Shown here: positions 1-10,940 of the stretch, in pieces | Layout: each line of letters begins with the position of its first letter | How positions within the stretch are numbered: position 1 is the stretch's first letter | Assembly (NCBI GenBank): GCA_947034885.2 | Contig: OX344758.2 | Location: 4,466,501-4,530,500 of the forward strand | Reading direction: 5' to 3' | DNA: 64,000 nucleotides | DNA from: Thuidium tamariscinum | Lineage: Eukaryota; Streptophyta; Bryopsida; Hypnales; Thuidiaceae | The notes under the pieces: model-generated | What the model saw: the letters and a program-made list of their open reading frames with translations, nothing else | What the model was told of the DNA's origin: nothing | Database searches by the model: none | Made by a program: the position numbers and the translations under genes

Positions 1-1781
1 TGTGAAAGCTCTGGAAACAGCGACCAAGAGCAGGTGCAACTGAAACTTGAGTGCACAACATGCTTAAGAACGAATTAAACTCAATGGCATTCCACATGTG
101 CAAAACTACCAACCTTGCATAAGCTTGAGCACCACCAAATGTGCGTTCAAACCCATTTTCATGTGGATCACGGCCTAGTTGACAGGGTTGCTGCCGACTT
201 GGAGGATTGGCAGTTAGGAAGCTTGGAGCCAGGAGAAGAATACTTTGCTTTCACGTATAACTTATAGGATCGGAGCAGCAGGTAGTCAGAGTGGTCTTCA
301 TCGGCGTTTGCAACTTGCAGCTGGTTCGATCTGGTTTCGCTGCCATAGGTGTAGCGAGTTTGTTTTTGTGTTAAATTGTGTTTAGTGGTCGAAAATTGAG
401 TCACGGAATTGATTAGTGATTATATGTGCAGAGCAAATGAAATATGCCGGGAGTCAAAGTGGCAAACTATCAATGCCAACGACGTGCTCAAGGCATTTTC
501 CATATTTTTCTGAGCCTTTGATGCGCTGACTTTCAGGTCAGTCTCATCATTGCAGTAAGCCGGATGATCACTTTTCAATATTGGGCATGGCTTTCCAACT
601 TCTTCGCTTGTGGTTTGTTTCTTTAGGGTTAGTTATGGAACTTGCTCGTATTGAGTACTAATGTGTGGAATTTCGTGTGCAAAGGTAGAAGATACTGTTT
701 AAAGCATTTCAACCAATATGTAGAGGCTTTCTTGAATGGGGAGATCATTCATTAGGCCAAACTCTCCAAATCAAGTCGTTTTCTCATTCAATCCTTGGTG
801 TTTTCTTATGCAATTTTTTGAACATTGGGAGTTCATGTAGACCACAATCTCATTTCCCTTCAAAGATGGCATTATTAGCCAAGTCATGCATACGCCTAAC
901 TTGCTAATTGAGGGCCAACCTAGGGAATTGGAAGAAATAAGTTGTTGTACCATAGATCCTTAATGCATGTAGTAGTCCTCTCAACGTCATCCGCTTGTTG
1001 CACCATGATTTCAGAAGGGCCAAGACGCAAAGAAGTAGAAGAGTTCTGGTGCACCCACGCTGAGGAAATGGAAATTCGGTTGAAGGGGAGACTACAAATG
1101 GAGATTAGGGCGATGGAGCGGCCATGGCTGATGATGAGGACACACTAGACACCTAGTGATTAGATTATGCTGCAATTTGTTTTGGACTCCTGTATTTCTT
1201 GTTGGTTCCATCAATCTTCTTCTTTGACTAACTTAGTTAGCCTTCTAATATGTCCTTTTGAGGAACCCATGCCACCCAGAAGTTTTGTAAAGTAGGTAGG
1301 AGTTTGTCGGAGTATGAACCACAGAGCTCTGTATGCTGAAGGGTGTATAAACTCTGCCGATATATTGGCTATGAATATTATGGGTGGTCAAAATTTGTTT
1401 TTTGAATTTTTAGGGATACATAAGAGCAAATACAAAATTGCAAATGGTAAGCAATGTACTTTCGGATTTTATTCTTTGAAGGTGCTTTATGAGACAATAT
1501 AAAATGTAATGACTCTCTAATGAATCATTTAGGAACAGATGCACAACTTTGCCCTTGGATGATTGTCATCTTCTTCCAAATAGCATCATGATTTGGTGTA
1601 TTGATTCTTTGTACGCTACTCTCTGGGGTGTATATAGATAGGCTCTTACCAATTTTGTACCTCTTTAGTTTATTTCTGTATGCTAGAGTGACTTGCTTAT
1701 AATTGGATCATAATGGGGGTTGACTTAATCCCTCAGTAAGCGTCTAGATTCTTCTTCAAAATCGATGATTTTGGAAAAGTC

Positions 1782-1945
1782 ATCATAAAGTACTATTTGG
1801 AAGAGTATTTTGGAATAGAGATGTAAGTAAAAGTTGTAGGATTTGAATTTTAGATTCTATCTTTACTATTGGACTCATCATTGCTATCACCAATATTTTT
1901 TTATAAATTTTGAAAGGAAAAATTCAAAATTCCTTCTAAATTGAA
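1782..1945 (+). repeat. Dispersed direct repeat, copy A
   Basis: About 165 bases, beginning near CATAAAGTACTATTTGG and containing a shared block ATTTTGAAAG, recur about 790 bases downstream at 2572-2740 with moderate divergence. Same orientation. No terminal structure was found, so the class is unknown. Confidence 0.5.
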
Positions 1946-2571
1946 TTATAAGCAAGATATTGTCATTTTCTAAGTAAATTTGTTGGAATGGATTTGAAGT
2001 GAGGTTCTCTTGAGATGGTGATTTTTTGCAATTTTTGTGTTCTTTGATTCTATGACCTCATTTTTGCAATTCTAAGTTTGAACTAAAGTCAATGCACGTT
2101 TGTATAGAGTATTTATACTCTAAAAGTGATTTTTAAGTTGTGGGAGTAGGTAGGCTACAATAGGTCAATTTTTAGCCTTGCTTGCAAAAAGACACTTTAA
2201 AGGTTTAGAGAAGCTAAACACAATTGGCTAAGAAATTTAGAAATCTTCAATTTTTGAAAATCTAGTAGTCTACATCATACTCTATTTTGAATGCTACAAA
2301 GAAGCACAGTTATTCAACACACCCTTTTGTTCAACATGCGTTATAAATCAAGCCTACAAAGTCTAAAGATAGTCTTTGTTATTGCAAACAAGAAAATAAG
2401 GTACAAAATATGCGATCTGGTAGTCTACATCTTTATATTTCTAATTGTTTTGGTTGTTTTAGAAATTGAGACATTTTACTAAAATAATTTCTATTGCATT
2501 GACATCTCTCATTTAGTATTGATGTCATCTCTTCTTAACAAGATATATTACTACATGCCTCAACATGATCA

Positions 2572-2740
2572 TGATAAAGTACTATTTGGATTTAGGAAGA
2601 ATATTTTGAACCTTAGATGCAAATAAAAGTTGTAGAGTTTGAATTTTGGATTCTATCTATAAGGTTTGATTGGCCAATGCTATCACAAATATTTTTCTAA
2701 AAATTTTGAAAGGGAAAATTATAAATTCTCTCTAAAGATT
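2572..2740 (+). repeat. Dispersed direct repeat, copy B
   Basis: Diverged direct copy of 1782-1945. It shares the opening ATAAAGTACTATTTGG, the middle AAAAGTTGTAG and the closing AATATTTTT...AAATTTTGAAAGG. Indels separate the two copies, suggesting an old duplication or two old insertions of one element. Confidence 0.5.
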
Positions 2741-3604
2741 CTATATTGAAATATTTACATTCAAACGGTATTATTTAAGATGTTAAGGTCTTAAGACTTT
2801 GAACCCTACATGCTTTTGGTGAAAATTTCATAATTTTCTAGTTTTACAATACATACTGCATAAGAAAAAGGTCCAATGGTGGATTGAGTTTAGTTGTGTG
2901 TATACAATCAACTTATTGTCCTTTAGATATAGTAAATAGGCTATCCAAAATTTTATTTTGCTAATCTTTGCATTAGTTATTGAAGCCAACAATTTTTACC
3001 TCGAGGTAATTTTTTTTTGAATTCCTTACTATAAACTTCCACATACAAGTCACTTCTAAAGTCACCATATCAAGTTGATAAATAAAGTTTTTTCTTTGAG
3101 CAAAAAATTGTTCAAAATTGATTTAATCCATATTCATTCTTTTTTGTGAGTGGTCCAAAATTTTAGAATTAGACTACCTCATCAAATGCTATAATCCGTG
3201 TTTTCAAAGCTAGCCTAATCCTTCTAAATTTATTGGCAATCCCAAAGTACCTTGAGCTTTGTCCAATTTTTAACATGGATTTTCAACTCAAGACTCCAGA
3301 TTGATGTTACTACTATGTGTTGATTTCTCAACTGGACCTATTTTTTATATAGTTATGAATGAAATGATCTAATCATCTACTGTAATGATTGTCCAATATA
3401 ATCTTCAAAAAGAGTCCAATATATACATGTAATATTGTAGTTAGACATAAAAATATAATATGTATACGTAAATTGCACCTCTATTTCTATTTTCATCATT
3501 TAAGAGATAATGACTATTAATCTAGATTCAATTTTCTTCTATATGTGATTTTGTAGACAATTCCCGTGGTCCCACTTCGTCTTATTATGGAACCTCTGGG
3601 AGAC

Positions 3605-4062
3605 ACTTACACTCCCTTGATAGGGAACTTCAACGTTCTTCCGGAGGTCGTCCACACTCCCGAAGCTCCTGAAATTAGCTGAAGGTGGCGATGGCGGAGG
3701 ATACTCTGTCTGCGGTATACGTGAGACTGTCGGGACTTGGGAGGACTCATGGGCTCTGTCTCTAGATTTGGTAAAATCAAATTTGCATTGTGTTACAATG
3801 TTGTCGGGATTTAATGCTTCTTCTTTGTGCTTGCTCGAGGATTTGGTGAACTCGTATGTGATTGGAATAGAATAAAGAATGGAAACAAATATATATTGGA
3901 GATGTAATTGAGGCACTTTTTGTAGATGCATCCTCCGTTGCTACTGCTGTTTGACGATTGCTCTGACCTTTCATCAATGGAGTCTTGCAGACCTTCTATT
4001 AGTCTCTCGAGAGCTTGAGCTTTGTCACTAGATCCTTGTAAAGCCTTCTTTGCTGCAAAATG
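3605..4062 (-). pseudogene. Exon-like coding fragments of an unrecognised gene
   Basis: On the minus strand a frame opens after an acceptor-like site (TTTAATCATTTTGCAG, ending near 4053) and encodes a helical, charged stretch with SDKAQALERLIEGLQDSIDE. A second frame to about 3605 encodes a hydrophilic segment with PPPSPPSANFRSFGSVDDLR and ends at a good donor-like site (AGT followed by GTAAGT). The two blocks are in different frames, and I found no intron with clean phases joining them. This may be two exons of a real gene, or a decayed copy. Codon composition is much less AT-biased than the surroundings. I do not recognise the protein and give no function. Confidence 0.35.
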
Positions 4063-4074
4063 ATTAAATATCAT

Positions 4075-5555
4075 TTAGCTCTAATTGACCAAACGAATGT
4101 TTACATCTAGAGTTAGGTCATAGGTTATACACCTAATCATCTAACTTTGCTTGGAAATCATGCTACAAATTAAGTATCACAAATCAGTGAGTTGTAAATT
4201 GTGTCTCTATAAACACAGTTTTTATTAGAATAGTCTAATTTAGGAACTTTTAGATAGCATCGAAAAGATGTGGCAGTGATTACACAAAGAGGCATTTTCA
4301 TGAGCATTTTCTCAGAGGAAATGAGATACACGACCACAATAAAACCGTAAAAGACAATTTTAAAATGATCAATTCGATTCATCATACTCTGAACAAAAAT
4401 TATGCAGGTGGGGTTCTCAATTTCATGTCACAAGAACCAATGAATGCAGAAGATTGCATGAATTGGTTCAAAACCCAAAACAAATCAAAACAAAAGAGAA
4501 GTCTCTGTATTTGCCACTCCAAAATGCTAAAGAAAAATGAGGGTTTCCAAGAGTAAGACTACATGATAAATGATCCTACAACAAACTCTCTACCCAAATA
4601 AGAAGAAGAAATCTTTATGATGAGAATTTAGGCATCATAATCACGCAAACTTAGATCACAATTGTGCAAGAATCAACAAGGAAAGAAGGAAGAAAATATG
4701 ATACTCCTACTATATCTTTTTTTATCCACATTAAGGTAGGGTTGGGGTTAGGGTTTCTGTGCATATTGACAATATGGAAAGAAGAAAGAAGAAGTTAGCT
4801 CAACTTTTGATGCTAAATGATACTAAAGAATGAATGAATTGTGCAAAAATCAAAGTAAAGAAATTGATGAGAAGAGTCTTACAATGCCATTCATAGTAAC
4901 AAGAGTATACATGGGGGATTTGCCTTAACCTTCTTTAAACCCTAAACATAAGATATGTCATTGCAATATTTTGCAAAATTCTTCATAGATAGCAACAATG
5001 AACTAGGAAACCTTTGAGAGCTAGGATAAAACATGGGTACCCCAAAGCCACCACTTTTTGCTACTAAGCCAAGTTGCTAGATTGTTAAAATTAGATTGTT
5101 GAAATTTTCTTAGTATCTTCTTGGCACATGAAAGGAAGTTCTAACACATCAAAGAACATAGCATTGGCATATAGTATGCAAAACCTATGAAGAATCAAAG
5201 TTTTTTTTGGTAGAAGTTTTGAAATTGTTTCTCCTACATAGGTACATATTGATTTTGAAGATGTACATTAAGCAATGATGGGAGTTTTGGGTTAGTAGTG
5301 CATTTGGAGGTGCCTGTCTTAACCCATGAGTGCCTAATGCAAATCATTGCCAAAAACAAGCCACAAATTATCATTCCAATTGACCCCACCAATTAAAAAA
5401 CAAGATCCAAGAAGCATGGTTGTTGAAATTGCAAGAGGCTTAGGGAGGATAGCTTTGGAAAAAATTGTGGAAGTTTCACTCTACAACTTAAGAGATTATA
5501 ATAGTCGAACATCTCTTAGAGGAGGCCAAATTTGGAGTGCTCAATTGCTCAAGGG
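4075..5555. other. AT-rich spacer, nothing recognised
   Basis: Short open frames at 4170-4385, 4365-4556 and 5347-5559 have no recognisable domain and look like chance frames. The area around 4735-4755 has a short TTAGGG/GGGGTTAGGG-like run, too short and isolated for a telomere. Confidence 0.45.
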
Positions 5556-5559
5556 TTAA

Positions 5560-6735
5560 CCCTTAAAGGACCAAGGCCATTTTTCTGTCAAAAACCTCTC
5601 AAAACTACCATTTCTATTGCATTCACTCAAGAAAACAAAAAATACATTTTTTAAAGAATCGAATCATTGTATCTTATACTTTAACTTGACTAAAATCATG
5701 TGGTAAAAATTTCATGAAGTTTGACCATATAGATTGGAAGTTATGAACATTCAAAGTTGGAAATACAAGTTTTTTTTAACTATGTTTACCATTTTCAGAT
5801 GACTTTGACCACCACTTGTAAAAAACATTTGTACTATAGAACTTGAATTTATAAATTTTTGTCTTGAAAAATTGAATTGAGAGTTTAAGAAAAAAATTTC
5901 ACACAAAAACACTTGATTTTCATTCTTTAAAAAATTGTTACGTAGATGTAGGTCCAAGATTGAAAGAAAAACTAAATCATTAATAACTCTAAGATGGGAT
6001 TGAAATACAATAATCCCAACGGTGAGATTGTTTTAGCAAGTAAACATAACCTTGTCTAACAATTTTTTTTGAAGAATTGTAAAAATTGCATTTAGAAATG
6101 AATCATGTAAGTTATTTTTTCAAAAAGATGTTTAGATTGCTCGAAAAAAAAGATTGTCCATACCTTTCTCATTATAAGTCCAAATAGAGTGAATCAAAGC
6201 ATTACATGTAGGCAAAAATATATTATTCAAAAAAAAATTTGAAAATTTTAATTTTGACTTTTTGCAAAAAAATAACATTAGAGGAGATTCGAGGGCAACG
6301 GGAGACTGTGAGTTCCCGAAGCTGTGAACGCAGGAATCTGTCGCAGGAATGTAGAACGGGCTTGTGCTGACGTGGTCGAGAGTGTGCCATGTCACCGATT
6401 TTTTTTTTTGGAATTTTTTTTGCATTTCAGGACGAACTTTTTTAAAAAAAAATTAATTAATTACTGATCGGGAACAATTCGGGGAACAGGGCTTTTGCAA
6501 TCTCCTGTTGCCCTCGAATCTCCTCTAATGTTTTGTCTACCAAATGAAAATTTGGACTTTTTGTGGTATAACTTTTGCTCCCAATCACAAATTGAAATAC
6601 AAATTACATTCCTACGAAACTAATCAGTTTTCCTATCTTGTGAGAAAGTTTAAAAAACTTTTGCCAAAAATTGAAGTCATGGGAACCTGCTTGAAATCCA
6701 TTTTGTCGCCCAAGGGGACGATGGTCATTTAGGAG
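5560..6735. mobile_element. TTAA-flanked TIR element (copy P1), 1.18 kb
   Basis: Left end TTAA then CCCTTAAAGGACC; right end GGTCATTTAGGAG then TTAA, so the ends are inverted (CTCCTAAATGACC on the other strand). Its left part resembles the elements at 25273 and 50865 (shared run of 'AAAACTxxCATTTCTxxTxCA' type). No transposase. The MITE at 6276-6530 lies inside it, so this element is the older of the two. TTAA flanks with CCC(T) ends are the pattern of piggyBac-type elements; Sola3 also targets TTAA, so the superfamily is inferred. Confidence 0.55.
6276..6530 (+). mobile_element. MITE family M, copy M1 (nested in P1)
   Basis: Terminal inverted repeats of about 30 bases: CATTAGAGGAGATTCGAGGG at the left and its near-perfect complement ending CCTCTAATG at the right. 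The 255-bp element has a GC-richer left part and an A/T-homopolymer right part. It contains an internal imperfect palindrome, ACGTGGTCGAGAGTGTGCCA, shared with the other three copies. No coding capacity. No clear target-site duplication was found. Confidence 0.8.
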
Positions 6736-6875
6736 TTAAGTACAAAGTGAAATTCTTTTGATCCAAAACTACCAAGACAAGGATTTTATGTTTAATTTTT
6801 TGAGATAGCATAACTTGAGATCTTGAGTCTAGGTGATGAGGTTGTTTTCAATCATTTTGGGAGATGTTGAATATG

Positions 6876-7174
6876 CATTAGAAGAAATCTGAGGGCATTA
6901 GAAGACTGCGGGTTTCCGGATTGCGGGAACGCAATTTGTGCTGCGTGAACTGAAATCCGACGTGGTCGAGAGAGTGCCACGTAATTAAATTTTTATTTTT
7001 TTGAAATTATTTTTTGGGCTTTTTTTCATATTTCAGAACCCCCGAATTTTTTTATATTTTATTTTTTTGTTTATTTTTGGGTAAATGCCACATTGATAGC
7101 GGCCAGCAATTAGGGAACAATTTTGGGGAACAGCCCCAAAACGGCCCTTTGGAGGCCTCAGATTTCTTCTAATG
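6876..7174 (+). mobile_element. MITE family M, copy M2
   Basis: TIRs CATTAGAAGAAATCTGAGG and CCTCAGATTTCTTCTAATG are perfect complements over 19 bases. The interior shares ACGTGGTCGAGAG and GTGCCACGT with M1, and the same layout of a GC-richer head and poly-T/A tail. It lies only 350 bases from M1, in the same orientation. Non-coding. Confidence 0.8.
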
Positions 7175-7409
7175 GGATGAAATATCTATTATTCACCTGA
7201 ATATATGAATAAAATCATATATATTATTCATCCAAATGTGATGATATAGAAGCATCATTTTTGAATATTTCGGATGAATTGTGGTGATTTGTCTATTCAA
7301 AATGGAGAAACTCTTACAAAATTCATTCTTTAAAATATTCTAATATTCTTTAAAACATTGCAAATTAAGAAAAAAATTGTCACACATCATCAAATTAATG
7401 AATGAAGAG

Positions 7410-7500
7410 TCCACGGGTTTCTTAGCTCATTGGAGTCATATTGAACAATGTACACATAATATATATGCTTTATGTCCAATGTTCAAACCCTAGCATTAGA
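7410..7500 (+). repeat. Possible tRNA-derived SINE head
   Basis: TTAGCTCATTGG at about 7422 resembles a pol III A box and GTTCAAACCC at 7481-7490 a B box, 48 bases apart. The flanks cannot form a tRNA acceptor stem, so this is not an intact tRNA gene. A T-rich tract follows. It could be a degraded SINE or chance. Confidence 0.25.
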
Positions 7501-8918
7501 TTTGTTTGAGGTTTTGAGTATGGTTTCTATTATTAATTAAAAATATATACGTATATACACATGATTTTTTTGAATGAAAGAAGATTTCAACACATCTTAG
7601 GAATGATATGTTTCTTGAACACCATTCTATTAAATAAAATGAATTTGTAAACAATTGTCTTCACCCAAATTTTAGCATCTCTTCATTTTCGAATCAAGAT
7701 CTCATACATTGTAGATGGAACACAAATTAGTCAAAATCAAATCACATGATCTCACTATCAATTTGACTCAAAATGCCTAGTGCACCAAGAACTAGTGTCA
7801 ATAATATTTAGAATTTAAAAGAAATTCTAACCAAGTTACCAGTTTTAATACGGAGTAGTTTATATATTTGAAATTATTTTTTGAAGTCTATTTACAGCAT
7901 TATAAATCTGATTTTCAAAATGAATGATTGCCATTAGGTAGCTCATTTTAAATAAATGTTTTTACTATTTAACATTTTGTATTAGGATGTCTATTACAAA
8001 TATTGATTTTCTTGAAAATAAATCTCAAATACACTATACTAAATAGTTAAATTAGATTGCCTTAACAACTAGGTTCCACTACCTAAAAAAGTTAACTCAT
8101 GACATCATTGCTTGTCCATATAGAGGCTCATGTGATTGTCTAAACCTAGGCCATAAACCAATGCATCAACCCATGCAATATACATAGTTCTTACATTGTT
8201 GCATCCTTCTAAAAAAATAATATATATTTATATAGCATAGAATGTTGAGAAATTAGGGAGACGCAATCCAATTTTACTATTGAATGTAAAACTCAAAGAA
8301 AAAATCACGTTAAAAAATCCTTCCAATAATCTTTAAAGTAGATTTTGATAAGCCACAAATTGATTGTAGTCATGCATGCTATGATGACCTTTAACCTCAT
8401 TAGTGTTGCACTGACCTCTCCCATTTTAGTCCCTTTTTTTTCCCCAAGCTACACTACTACCTACTATATGTGTTTTTCAATTTTCCAAATCATGTCTAAT
8501 TGGTTAGCTTGGAAGAATATGCAATTGGATGTGTATTGAATTATGTTGCACTGTATTCTTTACTTTTTCATTTAATAACTAGGTCATGATGTAATTTGAA
8601 TGTAATGTAGTTATCACATCGTAATTGAATTGTCAACCTTTTAGATTGCCACCTATCTTTTCTCAAAGCAAAAATAAAAGTAAAAACTAACATATAAAAA
8701 TTAAATGTTAAATATTTATGTTTTTAAATATTATTTAGGATAAATTATTCAGAAATTTAAACAAAGACTATTAATAATATTAAAATTTAATCTTTAATGT
8801 GTTTTTTTAGGTAATTCTTGAGGTCCCACATGTCTTATTCAAGACCAAATAGCCAAATTTTACCTAGGCAAATTTTAATTCTGGTGTAGATATCACTAAG
8901 TCTTATATTACATGAGTG
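7500..8918. other. AT-rich spacer
   Basis: No gene supported. The stretch around 8330-8400 (GTAGATTTTGATAAGCCA...) resembles 53200-53260, so it probably holds part of an old dispersed repeat. Confidence 0.4.
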
Positions 8919-8922
8919 TTAA

Positions 8923-9119
8923 CCCTTAAACATCTTTGATTTTGGGAGATTGGGTTCATCAAACCTCATAATTTTTTATATCCATATGGAGGATTTCCCC
9001 AAAAGAAATGAGTCTAGATTGATGGTAGATCTTTATGGTGAGGAATGCAATAATCAATTCCAATTCAAGTTATATTCTTTTTAAGAATGGTCCCGTCTTC
9101 AGAGCTATTTGCTTAGGGG
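8923..9119. mobile_element. Short TTAA-end element (about 200 bp)
   Basis: Left flank TTAA followed by CCCTTAAACATC; right end TTTGCTTAGGGG followed by TTAC. The ends CCCTTAA/CCCCTAAG are inverted and like those of the other TTAA-flanked elements here, but the right flank differs by one base from TTAA. Non-coding. Confidence 0.4.
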
Positions 9120-9220
9120 TTACGAAGTAGCTAGCTACTTTCTTAAAATGATTTAAAAAACCACTTCTAGAGTGTGGCTTCCAATGCATAGCAAATAACG
9201 ATATTCAAAGTTTCTACATG

Positions 9221-9487
9221 TACATGTTTCTTTTTCATAGCCTTCAGTGGTGTAAAAACTGCATACATTTTAGGCAATGCTCCATTTTAGAGCCCTATGC
9301 TGCTTCAACTTCAAAATTTGATAACTAATTCTACAAAGCTCCAAAAAATATGAAACGAATTGGGTTAGATGTCAATTCTACTTGTCTTTCAAGAAAAATT
9401 TGCTGAAAAATATTTTTAGAAGTTTTACTTCCCTGAAATTCAGTTTCAGCCCTTAGATGGTCCATTATAGGACCTTCTACCTTAGAT
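9221..9487 (+). repeat. Inverted repeat arm, left of the plastid-type gene
   Basis: About 267 bases that recur in inverted orientation at 10612-10878 with, by eye, roughly 80-85% identity. Shared blocks include ATTTGATAACT, GGGTTAGATGTCAATTC and CAGTTTCAGCCCTTAGATGG. The pair may be two oppositely inserted copies of a MITE or the arms of one element around the gene at 9893-10330. Confidence 0.7.
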
Positions 9488-9892
9488 TGACATGTGCATT
9501 TCACTCATTACTCTTCCCAACGACAGGTATCCAATCCCATGAGCAGAGCCCTAAATGATCATCTGGACGTCATCAGGAATTGAAAATCACGACAACCAAG
9601 ATTCCAAGCCATAATGATCCAGTCATTCACTATCAATCAGCTTGGGTCAGAAATCTCAGGTAAACGAAAAATTCGTTGCTATGTTATTGCTTTCTAAACC
9701 ACTGTCACATAAAAATACTTGGCAGCATGACATTTCCCGTAAAAAAACTGTGCAATCAGTAAGAGAATCCTCACGCACACAAACCCGACATCATGCTTTG
9801 ATTCTGCACTCGCACATTCTGCCTTTCTACGTGGGTGATGCAAAAACCCTAAATCCCAAACCACAAAAATTTCCTAAGCGAGCTATAGAAAC

Positions 9893-10330
9893 TCAGAACG
9901 ATACGTCCGGCTTCTCGGGCTCCTCCGACGGATTCTCCTCCTCCTCCTCCTCTTCCTTCTTCTCTTCGTCCTCTTCGTCTTCTTCCGGAGGATCTGCGGG
10001 CAACGGCGGTGGCAATGGGGTCTTCATCGGACTAAATTGAGGAAAAATGTCGGGTCTCCTTCCAGGTCGCGGCCTGTTCCACTCAATTGGGAAGTCAAGA
10101 GGCGAGCGCCGAGTCATCTTCTCCTCGTCGGGCGCCATAGCCCTCACAGACCCAACTCTCACCGCATTTGAAACGGCGGACAATCTGCGCACGGGGCCGA
10201 ACTTCACCGAAGTCGAAGATTGCAATCCATGCTCGGAATTGTAAGAGCATGAGCAGCCCGACTCCTGTTGCAGATGGCGTTGTGGAGAGGCAGCGTGGAA
10301 GACCGCCGATGCGCACACCGCCATTGCCAT
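9893..10330 (-). CDS. Plastid-targeted small protein with acidic C-terminal tail (145 aa)
   Basis: Single-exon frame on the minus strand. The first in-frame ATG gives 145 residues beginning MAMAVCASAV; the frame is open further upstream, but only non-ATG codons follow an in-frame TAA. Residues 1-64 are rich in S, A, V and R and look like a chloroplast transit peptide. The mature part starts near MAPDEEKMTRRSP and has a compact conserved-looking core (SPLDFPIEW, then PGRRPDIFPQFSPMKTPLPP, residues 76-108). It ends in a strongly acidic tail (EEDEEDEEKKEEEEEEE, 116-132). I recall this core plus acidic tail as a plant-conserved family without an established function, but could not search. The gene lies between inverted repeat arms. 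Its GC content is far above the flanks, supporting real coding. No symbol assigned. Confidence 0.75.
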   Translation of the reverse strand: MAMAVCASAVFHAASPQRHLQQESGCSCSYNSEHGLQSSTSVKFGPVRRLSAVSNAVRVGSVRAMAPDEEKMTRRSPLDFPIEWNRPRPGRRPDIFPQFSPMKTPLPPPLPADPPEEDEEDEEKKEEEEEEENPSEEPEKPDVSF

Positions 10331-10611
10331 AGCCGAAGCAACAACAAGAATCAGCGAGAGCCACAAATTTGCTTTAATTTGGACCTTGGTTTATCCGAAA
10401 TTCATCACCTGGACTCCTGGTCGGTTAATGTTTACGTTCTGCTCCTCATTCACTGATGAGAACAATCTTTGGTAGGTATTTTACGAGTCGTAGATTTCAG
10501 AGAAATTGTAGATTACATTAAATTCCTAGATTTCGAGATATGAATAACTGAATTATCTACAGTATCCATATCCACCCAAGTATCCATTCCATCCATATCT
10601 TTAAGTTACAT

Positions 10612-10878
10612 TAAGGTAGAGGGCTTAGTAATCGCCCATCTAAGGGCTGAAACTGAATTTTGGGGAGGTGAAACCTCTTGAAATATTTTTCAGTATATAT
10701 TCCTTCAAAGACAAGTGGAATTGACATCTAACCCAAGTTGTTTCATATTTTTTGGAACTTTGTGGAATAAGTTATCAAATTTTGAAGTTGAAAGGGTATA
10801 GGGCTCTAAAATGGTGCCCTAGCTAAAATGTACATTGTTAGTACACTACTGAAGGCTATAAAAAAGAAACATGTACAA
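10612..10878 (-). repeat. Inverted repeat arm, right of the plastid-type gene
   Basis: Reverse-complement partner of 9221-9487. It starts about 280 bases upstream of the gene's ATG, so it may contribute promoter or 5' leader sequence. Just beyond it, TTAAGGTAGGGC at about 10890 and CTACTGCCTTAGG at about 10925 suggest further end fragments of the same repeat. Confidence 0.7.
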
Positions 10879-10940
10879 ATGTTGTGCATTTAAGGTAGGG
10901 CACCATTTTCCATTTAAGAGCCTTCTACTGCCTTAGGTTG

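Larger units (their letters stand above)
1..3538. other. AT-rich spacer with dispersed repeats, no supported gene
   Basis: No open frame here has convincing protein character. The minus-strand frame near 168-404 and the plus-strand frame near 942-1148 are somewhat less AT-biased but match no family I recognise. A direct repeat pair is listed separately. Confidence 0.5.

Noticed and set aside
942-1148. Possible NF-YC-like start (FWCTHAEEMEI)
   Set aside because: Only a few residues resemble the family, and the histone-fold core is missing nearby.
9642-10040. Plus-strand serine-rich open frame
   Set aside because: It is the antisense shadow of the acidic tail of the minus-strand gene; the poly-serine run is the complement of GA-rich glutamate codons.
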